Shown: positions 8,585 through 32,472 of the stretch, piece by piece
How the letters are laid out: each line of letters opens with the position of its first letter
Position numbering within the stretch: position 1 is the first letter of the stretch
NCBI RefSeq assembly: GCF_001579805.1
Contig: NZ_CP014546.1
Span: 4,092,001 to 4,156,000 of the forward strand
Reading direction: 5' to 3'
Length of the DNA: 64,000 bases
Source: Pseudomonas azotoformans
Lineage (GTDB): Bacteria; Pseudomonadota; Gammaproteobacteria; Pseudomonadales; Pseudomonadaceae
The notes under the pieces: model-generated
The model's input: only the letters and a program-made list of their open reading frames with translations
What the model was told of the DNA's origin: nothing
Databases searched by the model: none
Made by a program: the position numbers and the translations under genes

Positions 8585-8855
8585 GGAAAGCTCGATATTC
8601 AGGGAGTTGAGAGGTGATGGCTAATAGCTATCTTCGCGGGGGAATCTATCGACCCGCCTGTCACGCGTCCAATCAGAAATTGCTGACCCTGTCATCGAGC
8701 GAATTGATGGAATAAAACCTGGATTGACACGTCATCCGATGTATTTTGCCGCTCAGCGGCAGGCAGTTGGAAGTTTCACCACAATATCGCCTTGCATGTC
8801 ATAAAACTTTGGCTAATATGATCCGGGTAAAAATATTAATATCCGGGTAATAACT
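8585..8855. other. 271-bp intergenic region with a sigma70-like promoter
   Basis: This gap separates divergently transcribed genes. TTGCAT near 8794 and TAATAT near 8816, about 16 bases apart, form a plausible sigma70 promoter reading toward the DUF2239 gene. A small TGCCGC-TCA-GCGGCA hairpin lies at 8747-8761. No open reading frame here looks real. Confidence 0.4.
8821..8850. promoter_or_regulatory. exact direct repeat ATCCGGGTAA x2, 20 bp apart
   Basis: ATCCGGGTAA occurs at 8821-8830 and again at 8841-8850, two helical turns apart, separated by the AT-only spacer AAATATTAAT. The pair lies just downstream of the candidate -10 and directly before the ATG at 8856; the second copy supplies the only ribosome-site-like bases (GGG). 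The layout looks like a repressor operator or translational control site. Confidence 0.5.
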
Positions 8856-9428
8856 ATGCCTACGCAAAACCTTCCTATGTGTACGGCCTTTGTTGGCCAC
8901 CAGCGTGTGGCAGCGGGTTCTTACGCTGATGTCGCCGATGCGCTCGCCAGTCTTGATCATCCAGCGGGCAGCTTTCTGGTATTCGATGACGCCACCGGGC
9001 TCCAAGTCGACTTCCCCTGGCCCGCAGGCTATGCGCCTGAACAACCGGTCCAGGCCGAAGTCACGGACGAGCCTCCCGCTACGCCCTCGGTCGGGCGTCC
9101 GAAACTGGGGGTGGTCGCACGGGAGGTCACGTTATTACCGCGCCACTGGGAATGGCTGGGCCAGCAACGCGGCGGTGCCTCGGCGGCGTTGCGCCGGCTG
9201 GTGGATGAGGCTCGCGCGGCTCATGCTTCCCGTGATCAGATACGCCAGGCCAAGGAAGCCGGGTATCGCTTCATGAGCGCTATCGGCGGTGACCTGCCCG
9301 GTTTCGAAGAGGCTTCACGGGCGTTGTTTGCCTTTGATGCGGTGGACTTCTCCCGCAAGATCGCGCACTGGCCGCTGGACGTGCAAACGTACCTGGCCTG
9401 GTTGTCGCGCAACGCGTTCCCTGTCTGA
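8856..9428 (+). CDS. DUF2239 family protein
   Basis: This is a 190-residue soluble protein with no signal peptide or membrane segment. The centre, VGRPKLGVVAREVTLLPRHWEWL, followed by a QRGGASAALRRLVDEARA helix, is the diagnostic part of DUF2239, whose function is not established. The central part suggests a short DNA-binding or ribbon-helix-helix-like fold (GRPKLG..REVTLLPRHW...GGASAALRRLVDEA), but this is inference. It stands 25 bases before a MATE exporter gene on the same strand, so the two may be cotranscribed. Two exact ATCCGGGTAA repeats overlap its translation start region. Confidence 0.75.
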   Translation: MPTQNLPMCTAFVGHQRVAAGSYADVADALASLDHPAGSFLVFDDATGLQVDFPWPAGYAPEQPVQAEVTDEPPATPSVGRPKLGVVAREVTLLPRHWEWLGQQRGGASAALRRLVDEARAAHASRDQIRQAKEAGYRFMSAIGGDLPGFEEASRALFAFDAVDFSRKIAHWPLDVQTYLAWLSRNAFPV

Positions 9429-9453
9429 TCACCCTTCCTGGATCCCTACCTTC

Positions 9454-10809
9454 ATGGACGTCACTCAACAACGGCCGTTGTGGCAGATCTACCTGATCTT
9501 TCTGGCACCGATGGTGCTGTCTAACTTCCTGCAAAGTTTTTCCGGCACCCTCAACGGCATCTATGTCGGGCAAATGCTCGGCACCCAAGCGTTGGCGGCG
9601 GTGTCGGGCATGTTCCCCATCGTGTTTTTCTTCATTGCCTTGGTGATCGGCCTGGGGGCGGGTGCCTCAGTGTTGATCGGCCAAGCCTGGGGGGCGCAGG
9701 AAACGGGGATGGTCAAGGTGATTACCGGAGCAACCTTGACGCTGGGCGCGCTGGTGGGTGTGATCGCAGCGGTGCTGGGCAGTCTGTTTGCACGTCCGGC
9801 GTTGCAGGCATTAGGCACGCCGGTTGATGTGCTGGACGATGCCGTCGGCTATGCGCAGAAGATGATGCTGATCATGCCGTTGTTGCTGGTGTTCATCCTT
9901 TACACCCAGTTGCTGCGCGGCGTCAGCGACACGATCTCGCCGTTGCTGGCGTTGATGGTGTCGACCCTGGTCGGCCTGTTGCTGACCCCTGCACTGATTG
10001 GCGGCTGGATCGGCCTGCCGCCCATGGGCATCCAGAGCGCGGTGTATGCCGGGCTGGTAGGTAATGCCTTGGCCATGCTGTTTTTGATCTTGCGCCTGCG
10101 CCACAAGCACCATGTGATGGCGCCGGATCGTGAGTTGCTTACGGCCTTGCGCCTGGACCGCGTGATTCTCGGCAAGGTCTTGCGCATCGGCTTGCCGACC
10201 GGCCTACAGATGGTGGTGCTGTCGCTGTCGGAATTGGTCATCCTTGCCCTGGTCAACGGCCACGGCTCCCAGGCCACGGCGGCGTATGGCGCGGTGACAC
10301 AAATCGTTAACTACGTGCAGTTCCCGGCCTTGTCGATTGCCATCACCGCCTCGATCCTGGGTGCCCAGGCGATTGGTGCCGGGCGGTTGGAGCGTATCGG
10401 GCCGATTCTGCGCACGGGGTTGTTGATCAACCTGTGTCTCACCGGTGGCCTGATTGTATTGGGTTATGTGTTGTCCCACTGGTTGCTCGGGTTGTTCATT
10501 ACCGACGATGCGGCACGGGTCAACGCTGAGCACCTGCTGCACATCATGCTGTGGAGCATCCTGGTGTTTGGCTTCCAGGCGGTGGTGGGCGGGATCATGC
10601 GGGCCAGCGGTGTGGTGCTGATGCCGGTGGTGATTTCGATTTTCTGCGTGCTGTGCGTGGAGCTGCCGATGGCTTACCTGTTCAACGCGCATTTTGGCCT
10701 GGAAGGCGTGTGGATGGCGTTCCCGGTGACCTACCTGGCCATGCTGGCCTTGCAGACCGCGTATTACCGGTTGGTGTGGCGACACAAGCAGATCAAGCGG
10801 TTGGTGTGA
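9454..10809 (+). CDS. MATE-family multidrug/cation efflux transporter
   Basis: This is a 451-residue inner-membrane protein with about twelve hydrophobic segments in two homologous halves, as in NorM/DinF-type exporters that use a sodium or proton gradient. The start at 9454 (MDVTQQRPLWQIYLIFLAPMVLSN) is chosen because the longer frame upstream overlaps DUF2239 coding sequence and is rich in Arg and Trp. Family-like features include SGTLNGIYVGQMLGTQALAAVSG in the first helices and the mid-protein YTQLLRGVSDT. The substrate cannot be predicted. Its 3' end overlaps the convergent tetR gene by 17 bases. Confidence 0.88.
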   Translation: MDVTQQRPLWQIYLIFLAPMVLSNFLQSFSGTLNGIYVGQMLGTQALAAVSGMFPIVFFFIALVIGLGAGASVLIGQAWGAQETGMVKVITGATLTLGALVGVIAAVLGSLFARPALQALGTPVDVLDDAVGYAQKMMLIMPLLLVFILYTQLLRGVSDTISPLLALMVSTLVGLLLTPALIGGWIGLPPMGIQSAVYAGLVGNALAMLFLILRLRHKHHVMAPDRELLTALRLDRVILGKVLRIGLPTGLQMVVLSLSELVILALVNGHGSQATAAYGAVTQIVNYVQFPALSIAITASILGAQAIGAGRLERIGPILRTGLLINLCLTGGLIVLGYVLSHWLLGLFITDDAARVNAEHLLHIMLWSILVFGFQAVVGGIMRASGVVLMPVVISIFCVLCVELPMAYLFNAHFGLEGVWMAFPVTYLAMLALQTAYYRLVWRHKQIKRLV

Positions 10810-11380
10810 GGCTCAGGCCGCGCAGCAGCAGTTCAAGACCTAACAGGCCCTGTTCGAGTCGCTCGTCCGGGTGTTCATCCCGGGCGATCCACAGGGCAGT
10901 GCTGACCAGGCTGCCGTTGATCAGTTGCGCCAGCGCAAGGCTCGGGACGTGGGGGACGGCTCCAGCCTGCATCAACGCCTCAATCAGTTGGCGCAATGAC
11001 TCCACGCAGTGTTGCTGGGAGCCCGTGTCACCCAGCACGGCCGGCGCATCCTGCAATACGATGCGTTGGATTTCGTCATCCTGTGCCATGCGCAAGTAGG
11101 CACGGCAACGTTCGCAAAAGCCGCTCCAGAGGTCTGAAGCTTCATCTGAGATGCGCTGTAAACGCGCGTCCATCTCGCTGTCGAGTTGGGCAACCACGGC
11201 GGCCAGCAGACCTTTCTTGTCCCCAAAGTGATGGTACAGCGCCCCTCGGGTCAGGCCGGCACGGGCGGTGAAGTCGTCCATCGATGTATTCGCGTAACCT
11301 TGTGTCGCAAAGGCCTGGCGCGCGCTGGCAATCAGCCGGGCGCGGGTGTCTTCGATCATTTCGGCACGGGCTCGGCTCAT
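10793..11380 (-). CDS. TetR/AcrR-family repressor
   Basis: This is a 195-residue regulator from the start at the complement of 11378-11380 (MSRARAEMIEDTRARLI). The helix-turn-helix is TSMDDFTARAGLTRGALYHHF, very typical of TetR proteins; the rest is a ligand and dimerisation domain with acidic residues. A longer in-frame start at 11416 exists but would put the first codons inside the operator palindrome at 11413-11429, so the shorter form is preferred. It is divergent from an MFS transporter gene, with two 17-bp palindromes between them. The simplest reading is repression of both genes, relieved by a substrate of the transporter. Confidence 0.9.
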   Translation of the reverse strand: MSRARAEMIEDTRARLIASARQAFATQGYANTSMDDFTARAGLTRGALYHHFGDKKGLLAAVVAQLDSEMDARLQRISDEASDLWSGFCERCRAYLRMAQDDEIQRIVLQDAPAVLGDTGSQQHCVESLRQLIEALMQAGAVPHVPSLALAQLINGSLVSTALWIARDEHPDERLEQGLLGLELLLRGLSLTPTA

Positions 11381-11412
11381 GGTAGGGCTCACAATCGACA
11401 AGGGAAAGATTG

Positions 11413-11429
11413 ACATACGCTGCGTATGT
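11413..11429. promoter_or_regulatory. TetR operator copy 1
   Basis: ACATACG-CTG-CGTATGT is a perfect palindrome with 7-base arms. It is one of two copies in the tetR/MFS gap and lies nearest tetR. Confidence 0.75.
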
Positions 11430-11444
11430 TAAGCATGATTTATC

Positions 11445-11461
11445 ACATACGCACCGTATGT
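11445..11461. promoter_or_regulatory. TetR operator copy 2
   Basis: ACATACG-CAC-CGTATGT has the same arms as the copy at 11413-11429. The centres are 32 bp apart, about three helical turns, so two TetR dimers could bind the same face of the DNA. Confidence 0.75.
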
Positions 11462-11521
11462 ATTTTGCCTCGATTCTTGCGGATAGCAAGTTTCGGGGCA
11501 TTCATGAAGAGGTCGAGCAGG

Positions 11522-12694
11522 ATGGCAAACCCTTACGCCGAGTTGTTCCAGGTCCCTGGCGCCCGGGCTTTTGTGCTGGCGGGCATGCTGGCGCGCATGC
11601 CGGTATCGATGACGGGGATCGGTTTGATCACCATGCTCTCGCAGGTGCATGGCGGCTATGGCCTGGCGGGCTCGGTCGCAGCGGTCTTTGCCTTGGCCAC
11701 GGCGTTTTGTGCGCCGCAGGTGTCGCGGCTGGTGGACCAATACAGTCAGGGCCGAGTGCTGCCGATTGCCGCATTGATGGGCGGCGGGGCGTTGTTGATG
11801 TTGCTGCTGTGTACCCGTCTGCAAGCACCGAACTGGCTGCTCTTCCTGTTTGCCGCTCTGGCGGGTTGCATGCCCAACATGTCGGCCATGGTGCGGGCGC
11901 GCTGGACCGAGCTGTATCGGGGCCAACCCAAGCTGCAGACCGCGTTTGCCCTGGAGTCGGTACTGGACGAAGTGTGCTTCATCATCGGGCCACCGATTTC
12001 GGTGGGGTTGAGCGTGGTGCTGTTTCCGGAGGCGGGGCCTTTGGTCGCCGCGTTGTTGCTGGCGCTGGGTGTTACCACCTTTGTGTTGCAGCGTGACACC
12101 GAACCACCCGTGCATGCGCATCAGGGCCACCACGGCCGCTGGCTGATTGCTTCACCCTCGGTGCTGATCCTGATGATCCTGTTGCTGGCCATGGGCGTGA
12201 TTGTCGGCGTGGTGGATGTGGTCAGCGTCGCCTTTGCCCAGCATCAGGGCCAGCCGGCGGCGGCGAGCATCGTGTTGTCGGTGTACGCTATTGGCTCATG
12301 CCTGGCAGGGCTGGCGTTCGGCACCCTGAAACTCAAGGCATCATTGCCCCGGCAGTTCCTATTCTGTGGCATGGCTACGGCGCTGACCACCTTGCCGTTG
12401 CTGTTGGTAACCAACATTCCGGGACTTGCGGTGGCCATCTTTATCTCCGGGCTGTTCTTCGCTCCAACGCTCATTGTATCCATGGCCTTGGTGGAGCAGA
12501 TCGTACCCGCCAGCCGCTTGACCGAAGGCATGACCTGGCTGATCACCGGCCTCAGCATCGGCGTGGCCATTGGCGCTGCCAGTTCCGGCTGGATGATTGA
12601 CCACTTAGGCGCCACCAGCGGGTTCTACGTGGCGTTGGCGGCGGGGGCGGTGGTGCTGGGGGCGGCAGTGTTGGGTTATCGGCGGTTGGGTTAA
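11522..12694 (+). CDS. MFS transporter
   Basis: This is a 390-residue inner-membrane carrier with about twelve hydrophobic segments. The start MANPYAELFQVPGARAF at 11522 is chosen for the GAAGAGG ribosome site 9 bases upstream; 32 further in-frame codons run back into the operator region. Loops carry RLVDQYSQGRVLP and a His-rich central linker (EPPVHAHQGHHGRW), typical of the cytoplasmic loop between the two halves. It resembles sugar- or drug-efflux type MFS proteins. The divergent TetR gene and paired operators suggest inducible export, for instance of a toxic compound. The substrate is unknown. Confidence 0.87.
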   Translation: MANPYAELFQVPGARAFVLAGMLARMPVSMTGIGLITMLSQVHGGYGLAGSVAAVFALATAFCAPQVSRLVDQYSQGRVLPIAALMGGGALLMLLLCTRLQAPNWLLFLFAALAGCMPNMSAMVRARWTELYRGQPKLQTAFALESVLDEVCFIIGPPISVGLSVVLFPEAGPLVAALLLALGVTTFVLQRDTEPPVHAHQGHHGRWLIASPSVLILMILLLAMGVIVGVVDVVSVAFAQHQGQPAAASIVLSVYAIGSCLAGLAFGTLKLKASLPRQFLFCGMATALTTLPLLLVTNIPGLAVAIFISGLFFAPTLIVSMALVEQIVPASRLTEGMTWLITGLSIGVAIGAASSGWMIDHLGATSGFYVALAAGAVVLGAAVLGYRRLG

Positions 12695-13060
12695 TCAGCT
12701 AACCGCAGGGCATGCATCATTGCCATGATGCTGTAAAAACTCATTCAAGGCCTGGCGTGTCAGGTCATTGAGGGTCACTTTTTTGCGGGTTGCCGCCAGG
12801 GCTGCCGCCAAGTGCAAGTCATGGCCGACCCGGACATTGAAGGAACCCTTGCAGGGCTTCTCCGGGGTCTGCCCGAGGGTCTGGCAAGTGGCGAGGTAGT
12901 CATCCACCGCCTCACGAAATGCAGCGTCCAGTTCAGCGACGGTTTTCCCTTCATAGCTCACCAACGCCTTGATGAACAGAATCTTGCCGAACAGGCAGTT
13001 GTCTTCGACGCTGGCTTCGATGGAGCCGATGTAGCCCTTGTGTTTCAGTTGGTTGTTCAC
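12695..13060 (-). CDS. hicB: HicB-family antitoxin
   Basis: This 121-residue protein has the two expected parts: an N-terminal HicB degraded-RNase-H-like domain (YIGSIEASVEDNCLFGKI, with VAELDAAFREAVDDYL), and a C-terminal DNA-binding segment (GSFNVRVGHDLHLAAALAATRKKVTLNDLTRQALNEFL) of the ribbon-helix-helix type. It neutralises HicA and represses its own promoter. It overlaps hicA by 4 bases and comes second, the usual order for this pair. Its stop lies immediately next to the MFS stop codon, convergent. Confidence 0.9.
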   Translation of the reverse strand: MNNQLKHKGYIGSIEASVEDNCLFGKILFIKALVSYEGKTVAELDAAFREAVDDYLATCQTLGQTPEKPCKGSFNVRVGHDLHLAAALAATRKKVTLNDLTRQALNEFLQHHGNDACPAVS

Positions 13061-13308
13061 TGAATCAGTTCTCCTGATTTCAACTGTTCGATGATCTGGC
13101 GCCGAATGTAGTGTTTCAGTTCGTTGCCAGGGTGAGGCTTGTGCAAGGTGATCATTGCACTGGGGTCGCCGATGTCGAATTTGACCCGGCTTCCAGCCCC
13201 TTCAATCTGTGTGTAGCCCAGTCGTCGCAGCAGCGTTACGAGCTCAGGCCAGGTAAATGCCATGTGCTCATTGAGCCGTTTGGCGAGCAGCTGTTCATTT
13301 TTGGACAC
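13057..13308 (-). CDS. hicA: HicA-family mRNA interferase toxin
   Basis: This 83-residue protein is related to the YcfA/HicA fold, which cleaves mRNA independently of the ribosome. The double-stranded-RNA-binding-like core is visible: a WPELVTLLRRLGYTQIEGAGSRVKF segment, and HKPHPGNELKHYIRRQIIEQL carrying the catalytic His in HKPHP. It is the first gene of the hicAB operon, with hicB overlapping it by 4 bases. It sits just upstream of, and divergent from, the pyoverdine synthetase promoter. It may stabilise this part of the chromosome. Confidence 0.9.
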   Translation of the reverse strand: MSKNEQLLAKRLNEHMAFTWPELVTLLRRLGYTQIEGAGSRVKFDIGDPSAMITLHKPHPGNELKHYIRRQIIEQLKSGELIQ

Positions 13309-13324
13309 GGCGCTCCCTGAGTGT

Positions 13325-13338
13325 AACTAAATGTAGTT
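13325..13338. promoter_or_regulatory. candidate HicB operator
   Basis: AACTA-AATG-TAGTT is a perfect inverted repeat 17 bases upstream of the hicA start. The position suits autorepression by HicB. The CTAAAT inside it is not an iron-starvation box, since the next CGT is 21 bases away. Confidence 0.4.
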
Positions 13339-13439
13339 GCAAAAAGTGGTGTTCGTCAATGCTAGCTCGGGTTCGGGTGTCTCTGCTGAGATTGATGTAA
13401 CCCTTGATGACACCTCGCTCCACGCCTTCCACTCCCCGC

Positions 13440-13462
13440 TAATTTTTCCCTGTCCGGTTCGT
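13440..13462 (+). promoter_or_regulatory. imperfect iron-starvation (PvdS-type) box before the pyoverdine synthetase
   Basis: TAATT is followed by 15 bases and CGT (13460-13462), against TAAAT-N16-CGT in the other four boxes of this window. It lies 55 bases before the ATG at 13518. The flanks (GC before, TTTTA after) also resemble the other boxes. It is probably a real but weaker variant. Confidence 0.5.
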
Positions 13463-13517
13463 TTTATAGGGACGACGTGCCTTTGTGCTTCCCGCCTATT
13501 GTTCCGGACTCCAAGAA

Positions 13518-29789
<16,272 letters not shown>

Positions 29790-29799
29790 ACGGAGGACG

Positions 29800-29838
29800 A
29801 AAAGCCCCCGGTCGCGTCAGTGGCCGGGGGCTTTTTTA
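29800..29838 (+). terminator. rho-independent terminator after the pyoverdine synthetase
   Basis: AAAAGCCCCCGG pairs with CCGGGGGCTTTTTT across a short loop and ends in a six-T run, 10 bases after the stop codon. It is a strong, textbook terminator and could also act on the other strand. Confidence 0.92.
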
Positions 29839-29892
29839 TGGGTGATTCCTGCGGGGATGCATAATCATTTGTACGCGATGGGCACGCGCCCA

Positions 29893-29929
29893 TAAAAAAG
29901 CCCCTGACCATTCAAGTGGCCAGGGGCTA
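29893..29929 (-). terminator. rho-independent terminator of fpvA
   Basis: On the minus strand, AGCCCCTGgCCACTTGAATGGtCAGGGGCT folds into a stem followed by a T-run (the A-run at 29894-29899). It lies just beyond the fpvA stop codon. Confidence 0.9.
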
Positions 29930-29945
29930 TTGTTGTTACCCGAGC

Positions 29946-32363
29946 TTAGAAGCTCCAGCGCGTCGTCAGCATCACATTGCGTGGGTCACCGTAGTACGCC
30001 GAGTTGTAGAACCCGATGTTGGTGTAGTACTTCTTGTCGAACACGTTGTTGACGTTGACTGTGGCAGAGACGCTCTCGGTCACCTGGTAGCGGGCCATCA
30101 CGTCCACCAGCCAGTAGGGGTCTTGCGCAAATTTTTCCTTGCGGTCTGTGGTGGGGTTGGTCAGCACCTGCCAACCTTCCCCCTGCCAGCGTACACCACC
30201 GCCCAGGGTCAGCTTATCCAGAGGCCCCTTGAGTTTGTAGGTGGTGTAGAGGTTGACTTGGTCTTCCGGCTCCCAAGTGGAGACCTTTTCGCCGCTTTGG
30301 TCACGAATGACTTTATGGGTGTAGCCAGCTTGCAGCTGCCAGCCGGGGGCCAGTTCGCCGGAGATTTCCGCTTCGAAGCCCTTGGTCTTGGCTTTGATAC
30401 CTTTATAAGGGTTGTCGATCAGCGATATGCCGCTGTAGTTCAAGTCGGCTTCAGCGCGGTTTTCCTCCTTGATTTCAAAGTAAGCCAGGCTGGCATTCAG
30501 GCGACCGTCGTAGAACTCACCCTTGAGGCCGATCTCGTAGTTGGTGCCTTCATCCGGTTCGAGCATTTTGTTGCTGGTATCGCGGTAAGCCGTTTGGGGC
30601 AGATAGATGTCGGTGTAGCTGGCGTACAAGGAGTAGTTGTCGTTGAGGTCATAGACCAACCCGGCATACGGGATGACTTTGCCGGTGTCCTTGGTGTCGC
30701 TGGTGCCGGTCACCTGGTAATTGGCGACCCGCGTACCCAACAACAGGTGCAGATCGTCCATCAGGCTGAAGCGCGCGGTCATGTAGTTGCCGGTCTGGCG
30801 TGTGGTTTCGTCGTTCTTGAAGCCCACTTTGCCCCAATCCGGTTCGATGCTGTCGCCATTCCAGTTGTAGAAGTCGTGAACGTTGTTGATGTAGGTCGGG
30901 CTGTAGTAGTCCTTGCCCACCCAGTGTGAAGAAGAGATCGATGAGCCGACCACCAGTTCATGCTCGCGACCGAAAAGGCTGAAGGGACCGGTCAGGTACA
31001 CATCGCCGCTGTCGCTGACGGTTTCACCGGTGAACTTGTTGCCGTAGATCGAGGACAGCCCCGTCACGGGATCTGGCCGCGTGAGGGAGCCCAGCGGGGC
31101 GTTATAGCCGTTGATCTGGTGGTTGTATTGGCCTTTGGCGACCCAGCCGTTGTCGAAGGTGTGCTCGAGGGTGGCGAACGCGGTGCGCGAGTACTGCTCC
31201 CATTTGCTCCACTTGGCGCCGTTGTTGAACGAGCGCGGCAGGCTGATCGTGTTACCGGCCCGGTCATAGATGGGGCGGCTGCCGGACCAGCCGGAGCCTT
31301 TCGGATCGTTGTCCTGATAGTCGGCGCCGACGGTCAGCAGAGTGTCCTCGTCCAGGTCGAACTCGAGAATGCCGTAGAACACACTGGTCTTGCGTTCATA
31401 GTGATCCATGAACGAGTGTTCTTTCTGGTAGGCGGCGACGGCCCGGCCGCGGACGTTGCCGGTTTCCGTCAGCGGACCGCTGACATCGACTTCCGAGCGA
31501 TATTTATCCCAGGAGCCCGCACCCAGTTCGATGTGGCCCTGGAACACCGAAGTCGGTTTTTTACGCACCAGGTTGATGGTCCCGCCCGGGCCGCCGGCGC
31601 CGGTCAGCAGCCCGGTGGCGCCCTTGAGTACCTCGACGCGGTCGTAGATCGCCATGTCGGTCAGGGTCTGGCCGGCGGAGTAGGGCGCGTTGCGCGTCAT
31701 TGGAATGCCATCGTACTGGAAGTTCTGGATGGCAAATCCGCGTGAATAGTAGTTGGTACGCTCGCTGTCATACGTCGACACGGTAATGCCCGGCGTGTGG
31801 CGCATGACACTGTCGATACCCGTCAGGCCGAAGTCATCCATGGCCTGGCGTGTGACCACCGAGATTGATTGCGGTGTCTGGCGGGGTGTCAGAACCATGC
31901 GTGTAGCGGTAGCGATGGTGCCGGGGGTATAGGAGCCCGTGCCCTCGGTGACCGTACCCAACTGGTTGGCCATGACCTGGGTGGTACCCAGTTCCAGGGC
32001 GGATCCGCCGCTGGCGCTAATGGTCACAGCATTGCCTTGCAGGCCATAGTTGACGCCTGTGCCCTTTAGCAGGCTGGCGATAGCTTTGGTCGGCTCAAGC
32101 TTGCCTTTCACTGCAACACTGGTTTTACCCTGCACATCCGTCGGGCTGTACAGCACCTGCAGATTGGTCTGGCGACCAAACGCCTGCAACGCCGTCCCCA
32201 ACGGTTGTGCAGGAATATCGATCTCGATCTCTTGGGCCTGTACATAACCAGCCATGGGCAAGGACACCGCAAGGGCGAGGGCACAAGGCTTGAGGTTGAA
32301 GTTCAGGGCCCTTCGCATGGATAGCGCTTTGCTCAGAGGGCTGAGACCGAGTCTTACTGACAT
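29946..32363 (-). CDS. fpvA: TonB-dependent ferripyoverdine receptor with signalling domain (FpvA)
   Basis: This 805-residue outer-membrane receptor imports ferric pyoverdine. After a long signal peptide ending near residue 43 (MAGYVQAQ), residues about 43-115 form the STN domain (IDIPAQPLGTALQAFGRQTNLQVLYS), which signals to an anti-sigma factor. A plug (about 150-270, with QTPQSISVVTRQAM and GATGLLTGAGGPGGTINLVRK) and a 22-strand-type barrel ending in TTRWSF with terminal Phe follow. The start has an AGAAGAG ribosome site. It is convergent with the synthetase gene and on the same strand as pvdE. The anti-sigma/sigma partners (fpvR, fpvI) are not in the window. The barrel loops should match the pyoverdine type made by the neighbouring synthetase. 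Confidence 0.93.
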   Translation of the reverse strand: MSVRLGLSPLSKALSMRRALNFNLKPCALALAVSLPMAGYVQAQEIEIDIPAQPLGTALQAFGRQTNLQVLYSPTDVQGKTSVAVKGKLEPTKAIASLLKGTGVNYGLQGNAVTISASGGSALELGTTQVMANQLGTVTEGTGSYTPGTIATATRMVLTPRQTPQSISVVTRQAMDDFGLTGIDSVMRHTPGITVSTYDSERTNYYSRGFAIQNFQYDGIPMTRNAPYSAGQTLTDMAIYDRVEVLKGATGLLTGAGGPGGTINLVRKKPTSVFQGHIELGAGSWDKYRSEVDVSGPLTETGNVRGRAVAAYQKEHSFMDHYERKTSVFYGILEFDLDEDTLLTVGADYQDNDPKGSGWSGSRPIYDRAGNTISLPRSFNNGAKWSKWEQYSRTAFATLEHTFDNGWVAKGQYNHQINGYNAPLGSLTRPDPVTGLSSIYGNKFTGETVSDSGDVYLTGPFSLFGREHELVVGSSISSSHWVGKDYYSPTYINNVHDFYNWNGDSIEPDWGKVGFKNDETTRQTGNYMTARFSLMDDLHLLLGTRVANYQVTGTSDTKDTGKVIPYAGLVYDLNDNYSLYASYTDIYLPQTAYRDTSNKMLEPDEGTNYEIGLKGEFYDGRLNASLAYFEIKEENRAEADLNYSGISLIDNPYKGIKAKTKGFEAEISGELAPGWQLQAGYTHKVIRDQSGEKVSTWEPEDQVNLYTTYKLKGPLDKLTLGGGVRWQGEGWQVLTNPTTDRKEKFAQDPYWLVDVMARYQVTESVSATVNVNNVFDKKYYTNIGFYNSAYYGDPRNVMLTTRWSF

Positions 32364-32412
32364 GGATGAGTTCTCTTCTATGTTTTAGGTTGGCAGTTTA
32401 TAGGTGTTTATT

Positions 32413-32431
32413 GAGGTCAATTCTCATTACC
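32413..32431 (-). promoter_or_regulatory. Fur-box-like site upstream of fpvA
   Basis: The complement GGTAATGAGAATTGACCTC matches 12 of 19 positions of the Fur consensus, including TAATGA-AAT in the first half. It lies 50-68 bases before the fpvA start. The second half is poor, so the call is tentative. Confidence 0.4.
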
Positions 32432-32472
32432 ACTAGTGAGACGTTCCTACCTGCAGAAACCGGAAAAGAAAT

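Noticed and set aside
9289..9453. N-terminal extension of the MATE transporter
   Set aside because: It overlaps DUF2239 coding sequence and encodes an Arg/Trp-rich stretch unlike MATE proteins.
13327..13356. CTAAAT...CGT as an iron-starvation box near hicA
   Set aside because: The spacing is 21 bases rather than 16, and the CTAAAT lies inside the AACTA-AATG-TAGTT palindrome assigned to hicAB.
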